Shown: piece by piece, positions 1-12,121 of the stretch
Position numbering within the stretch: the first letter of the stretch is position 1
Layout of the letters: each line of letters begins with the position of its first letter
Assembly (NCBI RefSeq): GCF_032884065.1
Contig: NC_088873.1
Coordinates: 32,646,227-32,710,226, forward strand
Reading direction: 5' to 3'
Length of the DNA: 64,000 bases
DNA from: Artemia franciscana
Lineage: Eukaryota; Arthropoda; Branchiopoda; Anostraca; Artemiidae
Made by a program: the position numbers and the translations under genes
Notes under the pieces: generated by a model
Databases searched by the model: none
Told to the model about the DNA's origin: nothing
Seen by the model: the letters and a program-made list of their open reading frames with translations, nothing else

Positions 1-332
1 ATAAATAAAACTCAAAACGAGCAGAATTCCCCTGAGTACGGCTGATAACCCCAATGCGTTCTCAAGACCAAAACACAATTTACGCTTTGCTGAAAACAAA
101 ATACTTTTGAAATGTTTTCATCTTTCTTACTTTAATAAATGAAAAATTATCAAAACCTTAACAAAAAAAAAATTTCAGTACGCGTCAATTTTACTGATAA
201 TTCACGATCATTCGTTTGTTTATTATTTTCAGTAAAGCACAAATTGTGTTCTGGCCTTGAGAAGGAATAATGTTTTGATCCCTACTCATTTTAATTTTTT
301 GCTCGTTTTGAGTTTGGTTCGGCTATTTATTT
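1..332. repeat. Fold-back (inverted-repeat) element, cut by the window edge
   Basis: The block at about 1-125 reappears inverted at about 200-330. The 14-base word ACTCAAAACGAGCA near the left edge has its reverse complement near 298-312. A long imperfect match around TTCTCAAGRCC...ACACAATTT (52-112) pairs with the reverse complement of 215-275. This is the layout of a MITE or fold-back transposon. No coding potential is seen. The outer end and any target duplication lie outside the window. Confidence 0.6.
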
Positions 333-504
333 TAATTTCTGTTGATTTTGAGTGTCATTTATTGATAGATAATTGTTTGTGGCAGATTTACACTTGGAAG
401 ATAATTTTACTTTATTTTTGCTCATTCTTGGCTTAATGAAGCTCTTTACTTTAATTTGAAAAACTGGTCTTGTGGAAAATTTTATTTTTTTAATTATATT
501 TTTT
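333..504. other. AT-rich spacer
   Basis: Very AT-rich sequence between the fold-back repeat and the first retroelement. I see no gene, exon or clear repeat in it. Confidence 0.5.
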
Positions 505-2098
505 TAAGGAAGAATAATTGATAGTACTAAAAGCATGAAAAATAATAAGGCCCCAGGCGCCGATGGTGTGGTAAATGAGTTTCCTAGATATGGTGGTTAT
601 GAGGTTATAAATAAGCTATTGAAGACTATGAATATGATTTTTGAAAAAGGGGAATTACCTAGCAATTTCATAAAAACTGATTAAATCCTTTTATTAAAAA
701 AAGGCGACAAAAATAAACGTGGCAATATAGAGGCATTGGTCTGGTTTCTGTAAGCAGCAAATTACTTAGTATGACGATACTTTTTAAACTTGCCGCAGGC
801 AAGATGCTGAGATGCTGCAGAAAAAGTTTTAGAGAGGTTGTAGACAATGTTTTAAGAGAAGAACATGACGGTTTTAGGAAAGGTAGAGAATGCGTCGACC
901 AAATTTTCACTCTTAGATTAATAATTTAGTAGTGACTGAGTCATCAAATACCTTTAGTCCTCAGTTTTATAGATTATGAGCAAGCGTTTGATTCAGCTAA
1001 TAGAAGAGCTTTAGCAAAGGTCTTATCCTTGTATGGTATACCAGATAAATACATTATTTATTGTTATTATTTATTATTTTATTATTTAGCGATTAGTGCA
1101 CGAGAATAACACTACTGCGGTTAAGGCAGGAACTGAGGTTAGTCGCTGGTTTTGTATTAAATCAAGAGTTACGCAGGGTTGTGTTCTATCCCCATTCGTA
1201 TGGATCATTTTGACGGACTTGTCTTAAGGAACACAGGAAAGGCAGTGACAGAAGACAGAGTTAAATAGGAAGGTAAAACTTTCCCGAAATTAGATTATGC
1301 TGATGATTTTAGCAGCCTAGATGAAAGTTTGAGCAAAATAAATGAACTTTTAGAGGTTTTACGAGTTCAGGGTACTAGAATAGGTGTGAAAATTAATGCT
1401 AAGAATACTAAGTCGCTAAGGCTAGGAATAAGTGCAGATGAAAAGGTGACATTGAGTAACAAAAAGATTGATCAAGCGGACAGCTTCACTTACCTTGGTA
1501 GTAAAGACGGTGGGTGCGGTAAGTATGTTATAAGTAGAATAGTTAAAACACCTTCTTAAAGTAGAATAGCCACAGTTGAAAAAAAGTTTGGAGGAATAAA
1601 GAATAAGTCTACAAACCAACATTACAATATTGGAAGCAAACAGTAGGCTGTACGAAAAGTACTGGTTCAATTCTGCTTTATAGGGATATAATGAGAGGAA
1701 GGCTGGATGAAGGATGACAGATTGCCAACGATTGTCCTTTTCAGCCAACCGTCTAGGGCAAGACAGAAAGCAGGTCGTCATCGGTTCGAGTGGAAGGATG
1801 TCAAAAGGAAAGATTGAAGGGAAATGATAACTTTTTGGAAGGGTGTGAAGAGGGAGGCTTTTAATAGATTAGGATGGAGGAAGAGCATATGTAAATGTAT
1901 TAGCCTCAGGCGGTTTGGTGAATTTTCCACGGCAGAGGTGGGGAATTTCCAGTGGGGAGGAAAGTTTCTGGTTGGTGAACTTTTTCCTCCCATAGATTAT
2001 TTAAATAATGAGCATAAGTCTGTCAATATTTGATAAGCAACTGTATTTCTAAACCCAATTCTAGTGGAAATTTACAACTGAATAAATAATAATAAATT
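505..2098 (+). mobile_element. 5'-truncated, decayed non-LTR retrotransposon (family RT-A), RT to C-terminus
   Basis: Fragments of one reverse transcriptase read in order on this strand: KNNKAPGADGVVNEF (start of the RT domain) near 538, FRKGRECVDQIFTLRL near 870, the YADD-type catalytic box (DYADD) near 1290, an uninterrupted stretch KINELLEVLRVQGTRIGVKI at 1329-1559, a YLGS motif near 1492, and the C-terminal VKREAFNRLGWRKS near 1846. Several frameshifts and stops, plus an ATT-rich insert near 1057-1088, show that it is dead. The endonuclease part is missing, as usual for 5'-truncated non-LTR copies. The 3' end is an AATAAATAATAATAAA tail near 2080-2096. It lies downstream of the last visible HELLS exon, probably inside a HELLS intron. 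Four other copies of the family occur in the window. Confidence 0.9.
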
Positions 2099-2637
2099 GT
2101 AAGGTACACGAGGTGTAAGATTGGTTTTCCTCGAAAAATTTGTCTGTGACAGTCGGCGATTTCTACTTGTTAGAACAGAGTTTAATATCTAATTTATTTG
2201 GGAGCAACTCCCATCAACATTTTGCCACAGGTAGAAGGGGACTGGGAAAAGTTCCTTTGTAGAATCTTCCTTTCGAATCAATTCTCCTGGACGCTTCAAA
2301 CATCAACCCCTCCAATAAAGAAAACACAACATATTTCTACTACTCTCCATCAATGATTACCGTACCAATCTAACTAAATTTCATGGAAGTAAAATAAGCC
2401 ATTGCCACCCAAGATGGAAATAGAAATCAAAAATATTTACCACTAGAGAACTAAATAATTTCCTAGACCGCACTACCTTTCCCATTATAAATAAAATTAA
2501 AACATATTAGTCAGCTTAGGTTAAATTCTAAATTAATCAAATTAGACCACTGAACTTAGATAAAAATAATTGATTAGAAAAAGCAGCGATAAATAGGAAA
2601 ACGAATGTGAAAAAGATTAAATATAAGTTACAAAAAC
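2099..2637 (-). other. Intron sequence downstream of HELLS exon C
   Basis: The donor of HELLS exon C opens an intron that runs leftward out of the window. I found no exon for the helicase C-terminal lobe (no STRAGGLGINL or HRIGQ type motif) in any frame from 1 to 2637, so the rest of the gene must lie beyond the edge. Confidence 0.6.
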
Positions 2638-2905
2638 CTTTCATCTACAGCCAAATCCCCGTTTTCGTCCATCGGCCACTCACAAAGGAAAGGATGATTC
2701 ACACATTTCCGCAACAACATCATCGGGTTTTGAAATTTCATCCTAACAAGACTCTGACGTTCTTCAGTTTTCCGACGTTTGGCAGCTCGATACTCGTCAG
2801 CCTCGAGGCTCATTTTTATCCATGAATCAAGTTTTTCATCTGTATCAGCTCCAGTATCAAAGTAGTCCTTGAAATTACGATCGTGGGACTTGCGCTTGGG
2901 ACGAC
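2638..2905 (-). CDS. HELLS: HELLS/LSH exon C (inter-lobe region and start of helicase C lobe)
   Basis: Residues 499-586 of the assembled protein. It opens with RPKRKSHD, matching the GRPKRRTRK stretch of vertebrate HELLS, then an acidic and basic linker (FKDYFDTGADTDEKLDSWIK, KRRKTEERQSL), then NPMMLLRKCVNHPFLCEWP. That last segment is the conserved start of the second SNF2 helicase lobe (family: NIMMLLRKCCNHPYLIEYP). The acceptor is TTATAG before GT, completing a Gly codon with exon B. The donor follows GATGAAAG and reads GTTTTTG. Two bases (AG) are left for the next exon, which is not in the window. The reading continues open only to a stop 10 bases past the donor, which supports the splice. 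Assignment to HELLS rather than another SNF2 protein is firm because of the RPKR linker. Confidence 0.92.
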
Positions 2906-4620
2906 CTATAATCCCGAAGGGTACCGTTATTTTAGAAAGCATGATTAGCAACTCCGGCTGTCTCCTTGGAACAGAGAAGACAAGGGACATGAAAACAACA
3001 TATTAAATTACATCGAGCGCATATCCAGGTACTTTTAAGCGTCATTATGATTATTATGTTCTCAAAAGTTAGGCTTCTGGAATCATGCTCTTTCAGATAC
3101 ACCAAGTGTACACGGTCCTTCTAGATTTATTTGACTTCCGAGTCAGTATACATGTACTCTGTCAGTTGCCAGTTAAAACATTTGAGTTACACTAAATAAA
3201 TGGGAAAGTCGACGAAGGCGAAGAAATTGAAAGCGTTAAAACAGAAAAAAAGAGATTAATGGCAAGATTATAGAATAATAAAGCAGGCTATTTGTATAAA
3301 TTTCTGCTAAGCATGATATTCAAATATTACGTGTTATGCGTGCGTTGCTAAAATTATCTGTGTAAATAACCCACTAACTTTAATCAGCTTTTTTAAACAG
3401 GAGTCGCTCATAGTTAACTCGATCGAATAAACGAATAGCCCTGACAAAGGCCCTGATGAAGATAGGCTGGGTAAAAAATGACACTCTTCCGGTGTTGTAA
3501 GATTTTTTTTCAGTTTCCAATCTTTCATAAGCTCTTTTGCCATCCCTATCCCCAAAAGGGAATTCTGGTAGGAACAGAATGGGCCGAGTTAATTCCCTAT
3601 CCCCGATAGGGGAATTCTGCTTGAATGGCTTTATAGTAGCGTTGGGGTGGCGAATTTGCCTCACCAAAACGTCCAAGAGGAACTTACAAATACATAGGCG
3701 AAGAAAACAAGCAGAGAGTAGGGCTTATGATGAATAGGAGAACTTCTAAATATTGCTTAGGCTTGGAAGATATTAATATTAAAAACCAAATTCTAGTTTC
3801 TCACTTAATGACCAAAAAGTGCGAGCTATCAGTTATAGCGGTATATGAAAAACAGTCCATCGCAAAAAATCCAAATAAGTAACTGAAAGTTAGCACGCTT
3901 CTTATTTATCTTTAACTCGTAATTTTTTGTCCAAATTAGACAGCGTGATCCTACTCAAACATGAACTAATGACACAGCAGCCTAAACAGCTATAATGATA
4001 CTGCAGCTAGATTAATGGCCCATCAATTTTTTCGAACATGTAACAATTTCATAAAAGTAAGTATTTACTTGGGTTCTTGCATTTCCAGAAGAAACATTCG
4101 TACATATATGACAGTTTTCCACCTAACAGTATAAAAACCTACTAAATTGAAAAAATTTAGTGTCGCTAAACACAAAATAGCGTAGTAATGATTCAATTGT
4201 ATGGAAGCAATTTTGGTGATTCAAAAGTATTTTATCATAAGTGGAATAGCAAATTTATGGAAGAAAAGAAATACGTTAATAAATAAAACTGGCACCATTA
4301 GAATCCTTATTAAATGATCTTTCCAGATACAATGGTCACTTGTATGAAAATAGATAAGTCATTCTTATTGCTTTTTTAAATCGTTGTATTCATGATTTTT
4401 GTTTCTGTTTATTTTATTTTGTGAGACTAGTATATAAGAGCAATGTTCCACTCACCTGAGTCTTGCCGCAAGAATTTTTTACCAAATTTAATATCTTGCT
4501 ACAGTAAATTACCAAATTCATAAATTGATAGCTATTTCATTTTATTAATCCCTTTTTATTTTTCAAATTCATCTAATTCTTTTTTTTTCTAAAGCAATCT
4601 TTGAAATTACCGACGAAAAA
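2906..4620 (-). other. HELLS intron, unique AT-rich part
   Basis: Intron sequence between exons B and C. A 98-codon open frame lies at 3676-3380 on the minus strand. It overlaps a pair of near-palindromic words (CCCCTATCGGGGATAGGG type, 3540-3615), resembles no family I know and has no start context or splice signals of note. I treat it as non-coding. Nothing else is supported here. Confidence 0.45.
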
Positions 4621-5765
4621 GAAATCTGTGCAGGATACTACTTTTAATACTACAACTTCTATCACAACCACAGCTACTACTGCTATTACAACTGCTATTC
4701 TAAGGCAACTGCTATTAGGCCTGAGGATATTAAGACAAATAACACAGGAAATGTTACGAAGAATGTTGAACTGAATCAAAACACACTATGACTATACCGG
4801 TTGCCATAGGGGAACGTCAGAAAAATCTTAGGAACAGATTAGCGTATTAATTTAAAACTCCCAGGGCATAACTAGGAGAATCTTCAACAGACCTAAACGC
4901 AGTTTGTGCAAGTTACTAGTGCTACCGCTGTTATTACTACTACTAATACTACTAATGCAGCTCCTGCTGCAACTATTATGACTTCTACTATTACTAAGGC
5001 TAATTGTGTAAATGTGCAAATTTCAGGAAATACTGAGGGGAAAGTTGAACTAAATAAAAGCAAAACCTGTGCACGCTGGTTTTCAAAAGGTCGTCAGAAA
5101 TGGCTAATGATATTCGATTGAAACCTTCAGAGAATGATTAAGGGTTTGATCAATTGACGATGAATCACACTATTACTACTACCAGTACTAATAATGCAAT
5201 AAGCTACTAAGGGTATTAATGTGAAAACTTCAGGATATATTGAATGAAAGTTGACCTAGGTAAAAACAAACCATGTGCATACAAGTTGTTCAAAGAGCAT
5301 AGCAGCAATATCTTAGGAACGGCTTCCAGCATTAAGTTGAAACTTCCAGGACTTGATGAGAGGGATATTCAATAGAATAAAAGGCAATACGTGCTCATAC
5401 GGCTCATTGTAATGGCCGTTAAATTAACCAAAAGGTAATATTTGCATTCTACTATTACTACTAAAGCTAAGGTTATTAAGGTCAAAATTTCAGGGAATGC
5501 TGAGGGAACTTAGGACTGAATTAAGACATACTAAGGGTATGTAGGTTGTTAAAAGGACATATAAACAATGTCCTAGAGTTTGTTTAGGGTAGTAACTGAA
5601 ACAATCAGCGTGTATTGAGGAGGTTGGTAAAAAGAGGTTCTGTGTCCATACTGCTACAAATGCTACTACTACTAAAACAGCCTTTGCCTTCACTGAAGAT
5701 ATCACCGCTGCCACAGAGCTTCGTGATGAATGGAGAGGCTTTGTCAACACCCTATGCCCCACTGA
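4621..5765. repeat. Degenerate tandem repeat, unit roughly 270-290 bp, with ACT-rich cores
   Basis: Three to four diverged units follow one another. Each has a core of ACT/GCT triplets (near 4645-4710, 4918-4995, 5170-5200, 5640-5680) followed by a related block: CAAATTTCAGGAAATACTGA near 5017, the same theme near 5222, and again near 5485, then GAACTAAATAAAAGCAAAAC and its variants. In one frame the cores read Thr/Ala-rich. Stops in every unit rule out a functional coding array in its present state. The repeat lies in a HELLS intron, and its origin is unknown to me. Confidence 0.55.
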
Positions 5766-6131
5766 TGGCTCAGGAGGATATAAGGCAAATTAAGTCTTAT
5801 AATATATAATATGTTTATATAATTCTGTAATATATAATTAGTCTTATAATATAATATGATATAAGGCAAATTAGACCTAAGGTAAGGTATGTCTTGACAA
5901 CCAAGACCCACCAACAAAACCAACCAATATTCCAAGCCCAATTAGCTTACTGTAAGGAAGTACCCAGATCCGTTGTCAATTTAGCAATATCGTAGTTACA
6001 GTCGAGACGAATTTCCCCAAAAAATTACAGACCACTGGCCTTTTATTGTCGAGGTCCTATAAAGATTAAAATTTGGATAGGTAAACGTTTTCCCCTACTA
6101 TGGACTTTAAAAGCTGCTAGGCCGAATTTAC
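5766..6131 (-). other. HELLS intron, AT-rich
   Basis: AT-rich intron sequence with short repeats of the form ATAAGGCAAATTA and TCTTATAATATA at 5780-5875. The splice donor of exon B is at its right end (GAG followed by GTAAAT). No gene is seen. Confidence 0.5.
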
Positions 6132-6395
6132 CTCTAGCATTAAGAATTTGACTCTCCTCTTCTTCCTTCTTCTTTTTGTTCAAATCTCCAATAGTCAATA
6201 TTGCTTTGTTTACAATCGCGCGGTACATCTCCTCTTGCTCTTTTGCCATGGGACAGTAAACTATCAACTCTTTCTTCGGAGGAAGTTCCAGGGCTACATC
6301 ACTTTTGAGACGTCGCAGGAGGAATGGTTGAAGGATATTATGCAAGGTTGTTATGATGTGCTTGGATTTCTCTCTTTCAATAAGATCTTTGCTGT
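6132..6395 (-). CDS. HELLS: HELLS/LSH exon B (end of helicase lobe 1, LLRRLKSDV region)
   Basis: Residues 411-497. It reads SKDLIEREKSKHIITTLHNI, then [20 protein letters not shown], then the KELIVYCPM strand, then YRAIVNKAILTIGDLNKKKK and an acidic tail EEEESQILNAR. The [14 protein letters not shown] block is diagnostic for SNF2 ATPases, and its flanks fit HELLS best (family: [20 protein letters not shown]). The acceptor is preceded by an almost unbroken T-run and TTTTGCAG. The donor is GCTAGAG followed by GTAAAT. The exon is 264 nt, a multiple of three, so skipping it would keep frame but remove a conserved core. Exon A leaves base A, giving Asn410 (A+AC). The closing base G joins exon C as GGT. 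Confidence 0.94.
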
Positions 6396-6559
6396 CTGCA
6401 AAAAAAAAAAAAATCACTTTATTGACTCTGGCAACCTCAATTCATTCAACATAAAAATATTAATGAGGAATTGAGCTTTCTCCCAATAATTCAGATACAA
6501 AAGTCGTGATACTGCACATCTAGGAGAAGGGACGTGTTTAATATTGTCATAATCTTACG

Positions 6560-9450
6560 AAACTACAACTCACTGCAGCACGAAGCCGCCCGAGGCTAAC
6601 TTAGCTACACACATTCCTCTATTCCAACTTATTCAAAGCCTCCCTCTTTACACCCTCCCAGCAAGTTCCCATTTCCCATAAATCTTTCTTTATGACATCC
6701 TCCCAACCCAACCGCGGACGACCTGCTTTCCATTTAGCCCTTGACGGTTGGCCAAAAAGGACAATCTTCAGCACTATGTCATCCTTCATCTGCAGAACGT
6801 ACACAAACCATCTCAACCTTTCTCTCATTATAACCCTAGAAACCCTATCCGCTTTTCGGAGCGTCTATGCTTCAGCACCATATTTGACCATTGTTATCAT
6901 TGTAGCTTCCAATATTCTAATCTTAGTTTGCAGACTTATCTTCCTATTCTTCCAAACTTTTTACAACTGTGAAAAAAACTCTGAGCCTTGGCTAATCTAC
7001 TTTTAATATCTACACTGCTTCCACTGTCTTTACTATTAATACTACTAAGGTAAGTGAACCTGTCCACCTGATCACTTTTTTTCGTTACCCAACGTAGCCT
7101 GTTCATCTTCACTTATTCCTAGCCTTGGCGACTTAGTCTTCTTATCATTAATTTTTAAACCTGTTCTAGCAGCATGAACTCGCAAAACCTCTAAAATTTT
7201 ATTCATTTTGCTCACACTTTCATCTAAGACACTTAAATCATCAGCATAATATAAGTCCAGGAATTTATTTTTTCCCCATTCATTCCGTGTTCCCCCATTG
7301 CCTTTCCTGTGCTCCATTAGACAAAGTTCATCAAAATGATTAATATAAATGGGCATAGAACGCAACCCTGCTTAACTCCTGATTTAATATGGAACCCACT
7401 GCTGACCTCAATTCCTACCTTAACCGCAGCAGTGTTATTCTCATACATAGCACTAATCACTTTAATGTGTTTATTTGGTATACCATACAAGAATGAGACC
7501 TTCGCTAAAGCTCTTCTATCAACAGAATCGAACGCTTGCTCATAATCTATAAAACTGAGGACCAAAGGTGTTTGACATCTAAGGCATTTCTCAATTATTA
7601 ACCTAAGAGTGAAAATTTGGTCGACACATCCTCTATCTTTTCTAAAACCGCACTTTTCTTCTCTTATCACTTTGTCAGCAGCATCTCTCAGTCTAAAAAG
7701 TACCATATTACTAAGTAACTTGATACCTACAGAGACCAGACTAATGCCCTGATAATTACGCCTCTCACTCTTATAACCTTTCTTATACAGTGGTTTTCCT
7801 AAAATTGATAGATACTTCCTCTTTTTCAAGAACCATATTCATAATGTTCAGTAGCTTATTTTTAACCTCAGAGCCACCATACTTAAGAAACTGATTTACC
7901 AATTTTAGCACCGGGGACTTATTATTTTTTCATCCTTTTGGAACTGTCGCTAATTCTTCCTCGCAAAACTAATCTTCCTTCACATCCAGGGTATCACAAA
8001 CTTTTTTCATTTTCATGTATATCTTTTCCTGTAACTCTATCTCAGTTTAATACATCCTCCAAATGTTCTGCCCATCTCTCTTTAACTCTTTCCTTATAAC
8101 TAATTGTGGCTCCGTTCCTACCTTTAACTGGGACAAGTCCAGAATGACTACTCCATCTCAATTTATTAACACGCCAGTAAAATATTTTACTATTATGACT
8201 TCTAGCTACATCTTCCAGATCCTCAGGAATTTTATCCATAGCCTTCACTTCACACCTTCTTAGTTCATATTTTGATGCTTTCTCTGCTTTCTTTACATTC
8301 CTCTTGTTTTCATATGACCTATCACTCAAATAATTCTTGTATAAGCCCCATCTCCTCTCTATCAAAAACAAAAAAAAAATTCAGCAATACTTCCTAACTG
8401 CGTTCCTAATTTTCTTCTCTAAGACGCCATCCGCAACTTCAAAAATTATTTTCCTAAAATTATCCGATCCATCTCCTACATTGTCAAATTTTAAACTCTC
8501 CAGTTTAGTATTCAACTGTTCCTGGAAAGTTCCTCTCAAATTCTCATCCTGGAGTCGACCAACATCATAACTTCGTAGAGGAAGTCACCCTTCCAAATAT
8601 TTCAGCTTTAAATTAGCCCTAGACACTACTAGACGGTGATCTTTGCCTTTAACATCAACAACAGCATTTGTATACACTCTAGTATTTTGTATTGGTCCTG
8701 CTAGTCTTCGGTTTACAATAACATAATCAATAAGGCTTAATATCTTAACACCACGTAAATATCATGTTAGCTTATGTGCCATTTTATGACCAAACACTGT
8801 ATTGGTTATAACTAGATTGTTATACCTACAAAAAGCAGCATTCTGTAGCCATTACTGTTTTCCTTTCTTACATCAAATTTACCTAGGCTAGGACACTATC
8901 TATCCCTATTTGGCCTGGGCGTTAAAATATCCTAATAAAAACACCATATTTCTACCTACGACCCTGTTTATTTGCTCCTGTAATTGTAAGTAAAATTCAT
9001 CTGAGTCACCAGTGTCTCTGTCATTCTGTTTTATAGGGGCCTATAGCCTACTACTATAACTGATGAATTGAACAATTTAATCACGAAATGAGCAACTAAT
9101 GTTCTATTTTTAATACCTTCCCAGCCCAAAAAAGACTTAGCAGCTTCATGAGCCCTACTCCCTGTCTATGTACCCCATCCTTCCTGCCCTACTAAATAAA
9201 TTCTATAGTACCTACATTCATGCTTCCTATTCCTGGGATATGAGTTTCTGAAACTCCTATTAAGTCCAATTAAAATCGTCTGAATTTGTCAGTCAAAACG
9301 TTGATATAATGATTATATTTAATGTTGTAACATTCCAAGTTTCAATTTTCGTATTCTTTGAATCATCGAAATTGCTTTGGCCTCAGGAGAAGGAATCGTC
9401 CTAGATACCAGTACAGGATGGGGACCAACATATCTTCTCGAAGTTTACAC
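6560..9450 (-). mobile_element. Nearly full-length decayed non-LTR retrotransposon (family RT-A)
   Basis: Read on the minus strand, the order is as follows. An APE-type endonuclease relic lies at about 9450-8400 (motifs GVSETHIPG near 9250, YRPL near 9035, FLLGYFNAQ near 8930). A linker at 8371-8042 includes YELRRCEVKAMDKIPEDLED. The RT core at 7829-7317 includes YQGISLVSVGIKLLSNM, FRKDRGCVDQIFTLRL, SFIDYEQAFDSVDRRALAKV and GVKQGCVLCPF. The YADD box lies in DLYYADDLSVLDES at about 7250. The C-terminus at 6828-6600 includes GRPRLGWEDVIKKDLWEMG. Frameshifts and stops break it into at least five frames. It sits inside the HELLS intron between exons A and B, in the same orientation as the gene. 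It is the most complete copy of RT-A here. Confidence 0.92.
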
Positions 9451-10394
9451 CAAAACGCTTAAGTCGGCTTAGAACTGGACAGCAAAAAGTCCCTGGGACT
9501 TACAGTTGAATGGAGACTGTGTGCAATCCTGGGTCCATCTCTGTCACAACATGGTTTTCAGACCTTGGCAATGCTCTAATATCAACAAGAGTCGAAATCC
9601 TGCACAGACAATCCTATTACCCTCCAACTCATTATATATTCATGCCTACAAATATTATGCTACTACAGGGAGACAACCCATAATAAATAAATTAGCTAGG
9701 CAGCGGTTTTTCAGCCTGAAAACCCCCTCCAAAACAGACCAAGCCTAGAACAATTATTCATTAATCAGAATCCCGTTGGAATGCTGTGTTGTTTACTACG
9801 CTATAATTTCTCAAAGGGCACCACTCCTCAAGTGGGAATAGAGTTGACCTGACCACAAGGTCCCCAGTCTTGCAGGTACCCCAAAAAGGTCAAGGCAGCC
9901 CTTTGCAACCAACTACTCCTTAATTAAATGGAAAACGGGGCTTCATAGCATTATTTGCTTAAGACATTTATGGTATTTTGACAAGCTACAACAGTGGGAA
10001 TATCAAAAACTACTATTTTGCATGAATAATGATTATTAACAAGAATGACCCTAGGTGTACAGATGTCCAGTCAATAAGAACAAGATGAATTACGAAATTG
10101 TTTCCTATAAGGGAAGGGGGCTAAAACACGAAAAGAGTACTTGTATGCAACAAGCTGTTGTGAAGATATGAGGGATTACTAATTATTTCATTCAACACGC
10201 ATGAAGAAAACTTACAATATACCTTATCTACGTTTCTCAATTGTTTTGATCTATGCTTGTGGTATTTGATAAACCAAACATGTTAATAATTTTTCCAGCT
10301 TTTATTTTTGAAGTGGAACTAAAATTCCTGATTGCAGCTATAACACAGTGTAGATCCATCACAAAAAAAAAAAATTAAAACATTCTCTGGAGGG
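9451..10394. other. HELLS intron between two retroelement copies
   Basis: An 80-codon open frame at 9506-9748 has no recognisable motif or splice context and is probably chance. The stretch 9771-9910 has a balanced composition unlike its AT-rich surroundings and may be an old repeat, but I cannot place it. Confidence 0.4.
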
Positions 10395-10745
10395 ATAGTC
10401 TAAGGATAATTTCAGGTACTCCTTTGATTGACCATATATCAAATAATGAGCTGTATGGAAAATATGACTCAACCCTACTTTCTAGGGGAGTAATAAAGGA
10501 AAAGTTAAAATGGCTGGGCCATGTTCTACAAGTGAAGGATGACAGATTGCCAAAGATAGTGTTCTGTGGCCATCCATCTGGGGCTAAACAAAAAGTAGGT
10601 CATCCCCAAACATGGCTTGGAAGAGGTCATAGCAAAGGATGAAAAAAAGGAGTTTCATGGGAAGGGGTAAAGAGTGAAGCTTAGAATAGACTGGGGCAGA
10701 AGTTGCAGTTCATAAGTAAAACCACAGCTGGATGTCATCTGGCTG
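10395..10745 (+). mobile_element. C-terminal fragment of RT-A retroelement
   Basis: The segment reads LIDHISNNELYGKYDSTLLS, then IKEKLKWLGHVLQVKDDRLP and KIVFCGHPSGAKQKVGHPQT. This is the same C-terminal domain as the other RT-A copies (their WLGHVLRMKDD.LPKIVLFGQPS region), in the opposite orientation to the 6560-9450 copy. It is followed by SWEGVKSEA after a frameshift. It is 5'-truncated and non-functional. Confidence 0.85.
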
Positions 10746-10925
10746 CATTGCTCCTTACTCATGGAAGTATCTTTCTTTAAGAGCAAAAATCTGAAGAAGG
10801 TGCTGACTTAGTTACATCATGATTAGGATGTTGCAAGGAATTTTGAAGAGAGCAAAAAATGAATGTATGACTGGAGAAGGTCAGGTGAGTAGGGTGGGTA
10901 CTAACATACTCAAATCATCTCCAGC

Positions 10926-10928
<3 letters not shown>

Positions 10929-10986
<58 letters not shown>
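10929..10986. repeat. (TA)n microsatellite
   Basis: About 29 uninterrupted TA units in the HELLS intron. It is a likely hypervariable locus. Confidence 0.97.
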
Positions 10987-10989
<3 letters not shown>

Positions 10990-11406
10990 TTTCTTGTTTT
11001 TTCATAGGCATATATTTTGGGGGTGATACCTAACATGGGGATACCATAGGTATTTTATGGTAGGCACACCACTTGTTTGGGTAGAGAATTTAAAGTGCCA
11101 ATACCCTATAGGCAAGTGTGTATTCTCCTGATGAGCCCTTGTGTTGGGTTGTTGCCTCTGAATTATTTGTCTTTACTGTTTTTAATGTTTGGTAAATGAC
11201 GACTTATACTTATTGACGACATGACTACCTGTCCATGGATTATTCTTTATGGTTGATTGTGTATGGCTATGCTGTTTGACCTATGTGATTGTATGGATGA
11301 GTAGGGTTAAGGCCTCATTCAAGTGCTGGTCTATATTAATCACTAATGTAGGAAAACAGTCTTCCTTTTCTCCTTTTTTTTTTAATATGTTAATATAATA
11401 TGTGTT

Positions 11407-11412
<6 letters not shown>

Positions 11413-11467
<55 letters not shown>
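11413..11467. repeat. (AT)n microsatellite
   Basis: About 27 uninterrupted AT units, only some 430 bp from the first TA tract and in the same intron. Confidence 0.97.
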
Positions 11468-11468
<1 letters not shown>

Positions 11469-12121
11469 CACTTTGAATGAATTCATCAGATCCCCTATGG
11501 AAACTGATCTGCACCTTGTTAAGCTTTTTGTCAACAAATACATGCCCTTCTATGAAAAAGGAACTATGCACCTTGCTAAAAGATGGCAAAAGTTTATCAA
11601 GCAAAAACAGGTTGCTGGAATATTCCACCCTGCTTCCTCAATGTAAACATGTTCTAGGGTCATGAATTTTTTGAGAACCAAGTAAGGTCCCATGGCCCTT
11701 CTAAAATTATTTGACTTTTTAGGTCTATTCGTGCCCTAAATAAGCCACTAACAGTTGTTCCAAACTTTATTTCATTCTTACCTAAGCTTATTTGAGTGAG
11801 ACACCATCAAGCTAAGAAAACATTTTTGGTCTCCTCCATAAGAATTTGAATCTAGAAATCCACATTTTGACTTTTCACACTCCCCCACAGCCTCTTCTGA
11901 TAACAATTATCCTGTCCCTGAGCTAAACACTCATCTAATTCTGGAATTGAGTAGCATTTAATACAGTCAAACTATATTCAAAAGCCTTTTTTCTTTCCAA
12001 AAAAGTTTTAAAACTGTTTCTTAGTGACTTATACTATATTTCCATAATAGTGTCTATACAAAAGTAAGACCATTAAAGAGAAGTAGGAAAAGAAAAAGAG
12101 AAAGGGAGGAAAAGAACTTAC
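11468..12121 (-). other. HELLS intron, start (donor side of exon A)
   Basis: Unique-looking intron sequence. The donor of exon A (TCAA followed by GTAAGT) is at its right end. Two overlapping open frames at 11477-11665 and 11628-11410 are on opposite strands of the same DNA and carry no recognised motif. Confidence 0.5.

Noticed and set aside
1422..1781. 119-codon minus-strand open frame
   Set aside because: It is the antisense shadow of the RT-A retroelement C-terminal region on the plus strand.
3380..3676. 98-codon minus-strand frame in the HELLS intron
   Set aside because: No known motif and no splice signals joining it to HELLS. It overlaps short palindromic repeats, and an overlapping second frame is equally open.
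4573..5121. Thr/Val-rich short frames as a mucin-like gene
   Set aside because: Stops in every repeat unit and no consistent frame between units.
6148..6474. 108-codon plus-strand frame
   Set aside because: Antisense of HELLS exon B, whose minus-strand reading is clearly the conserved one.
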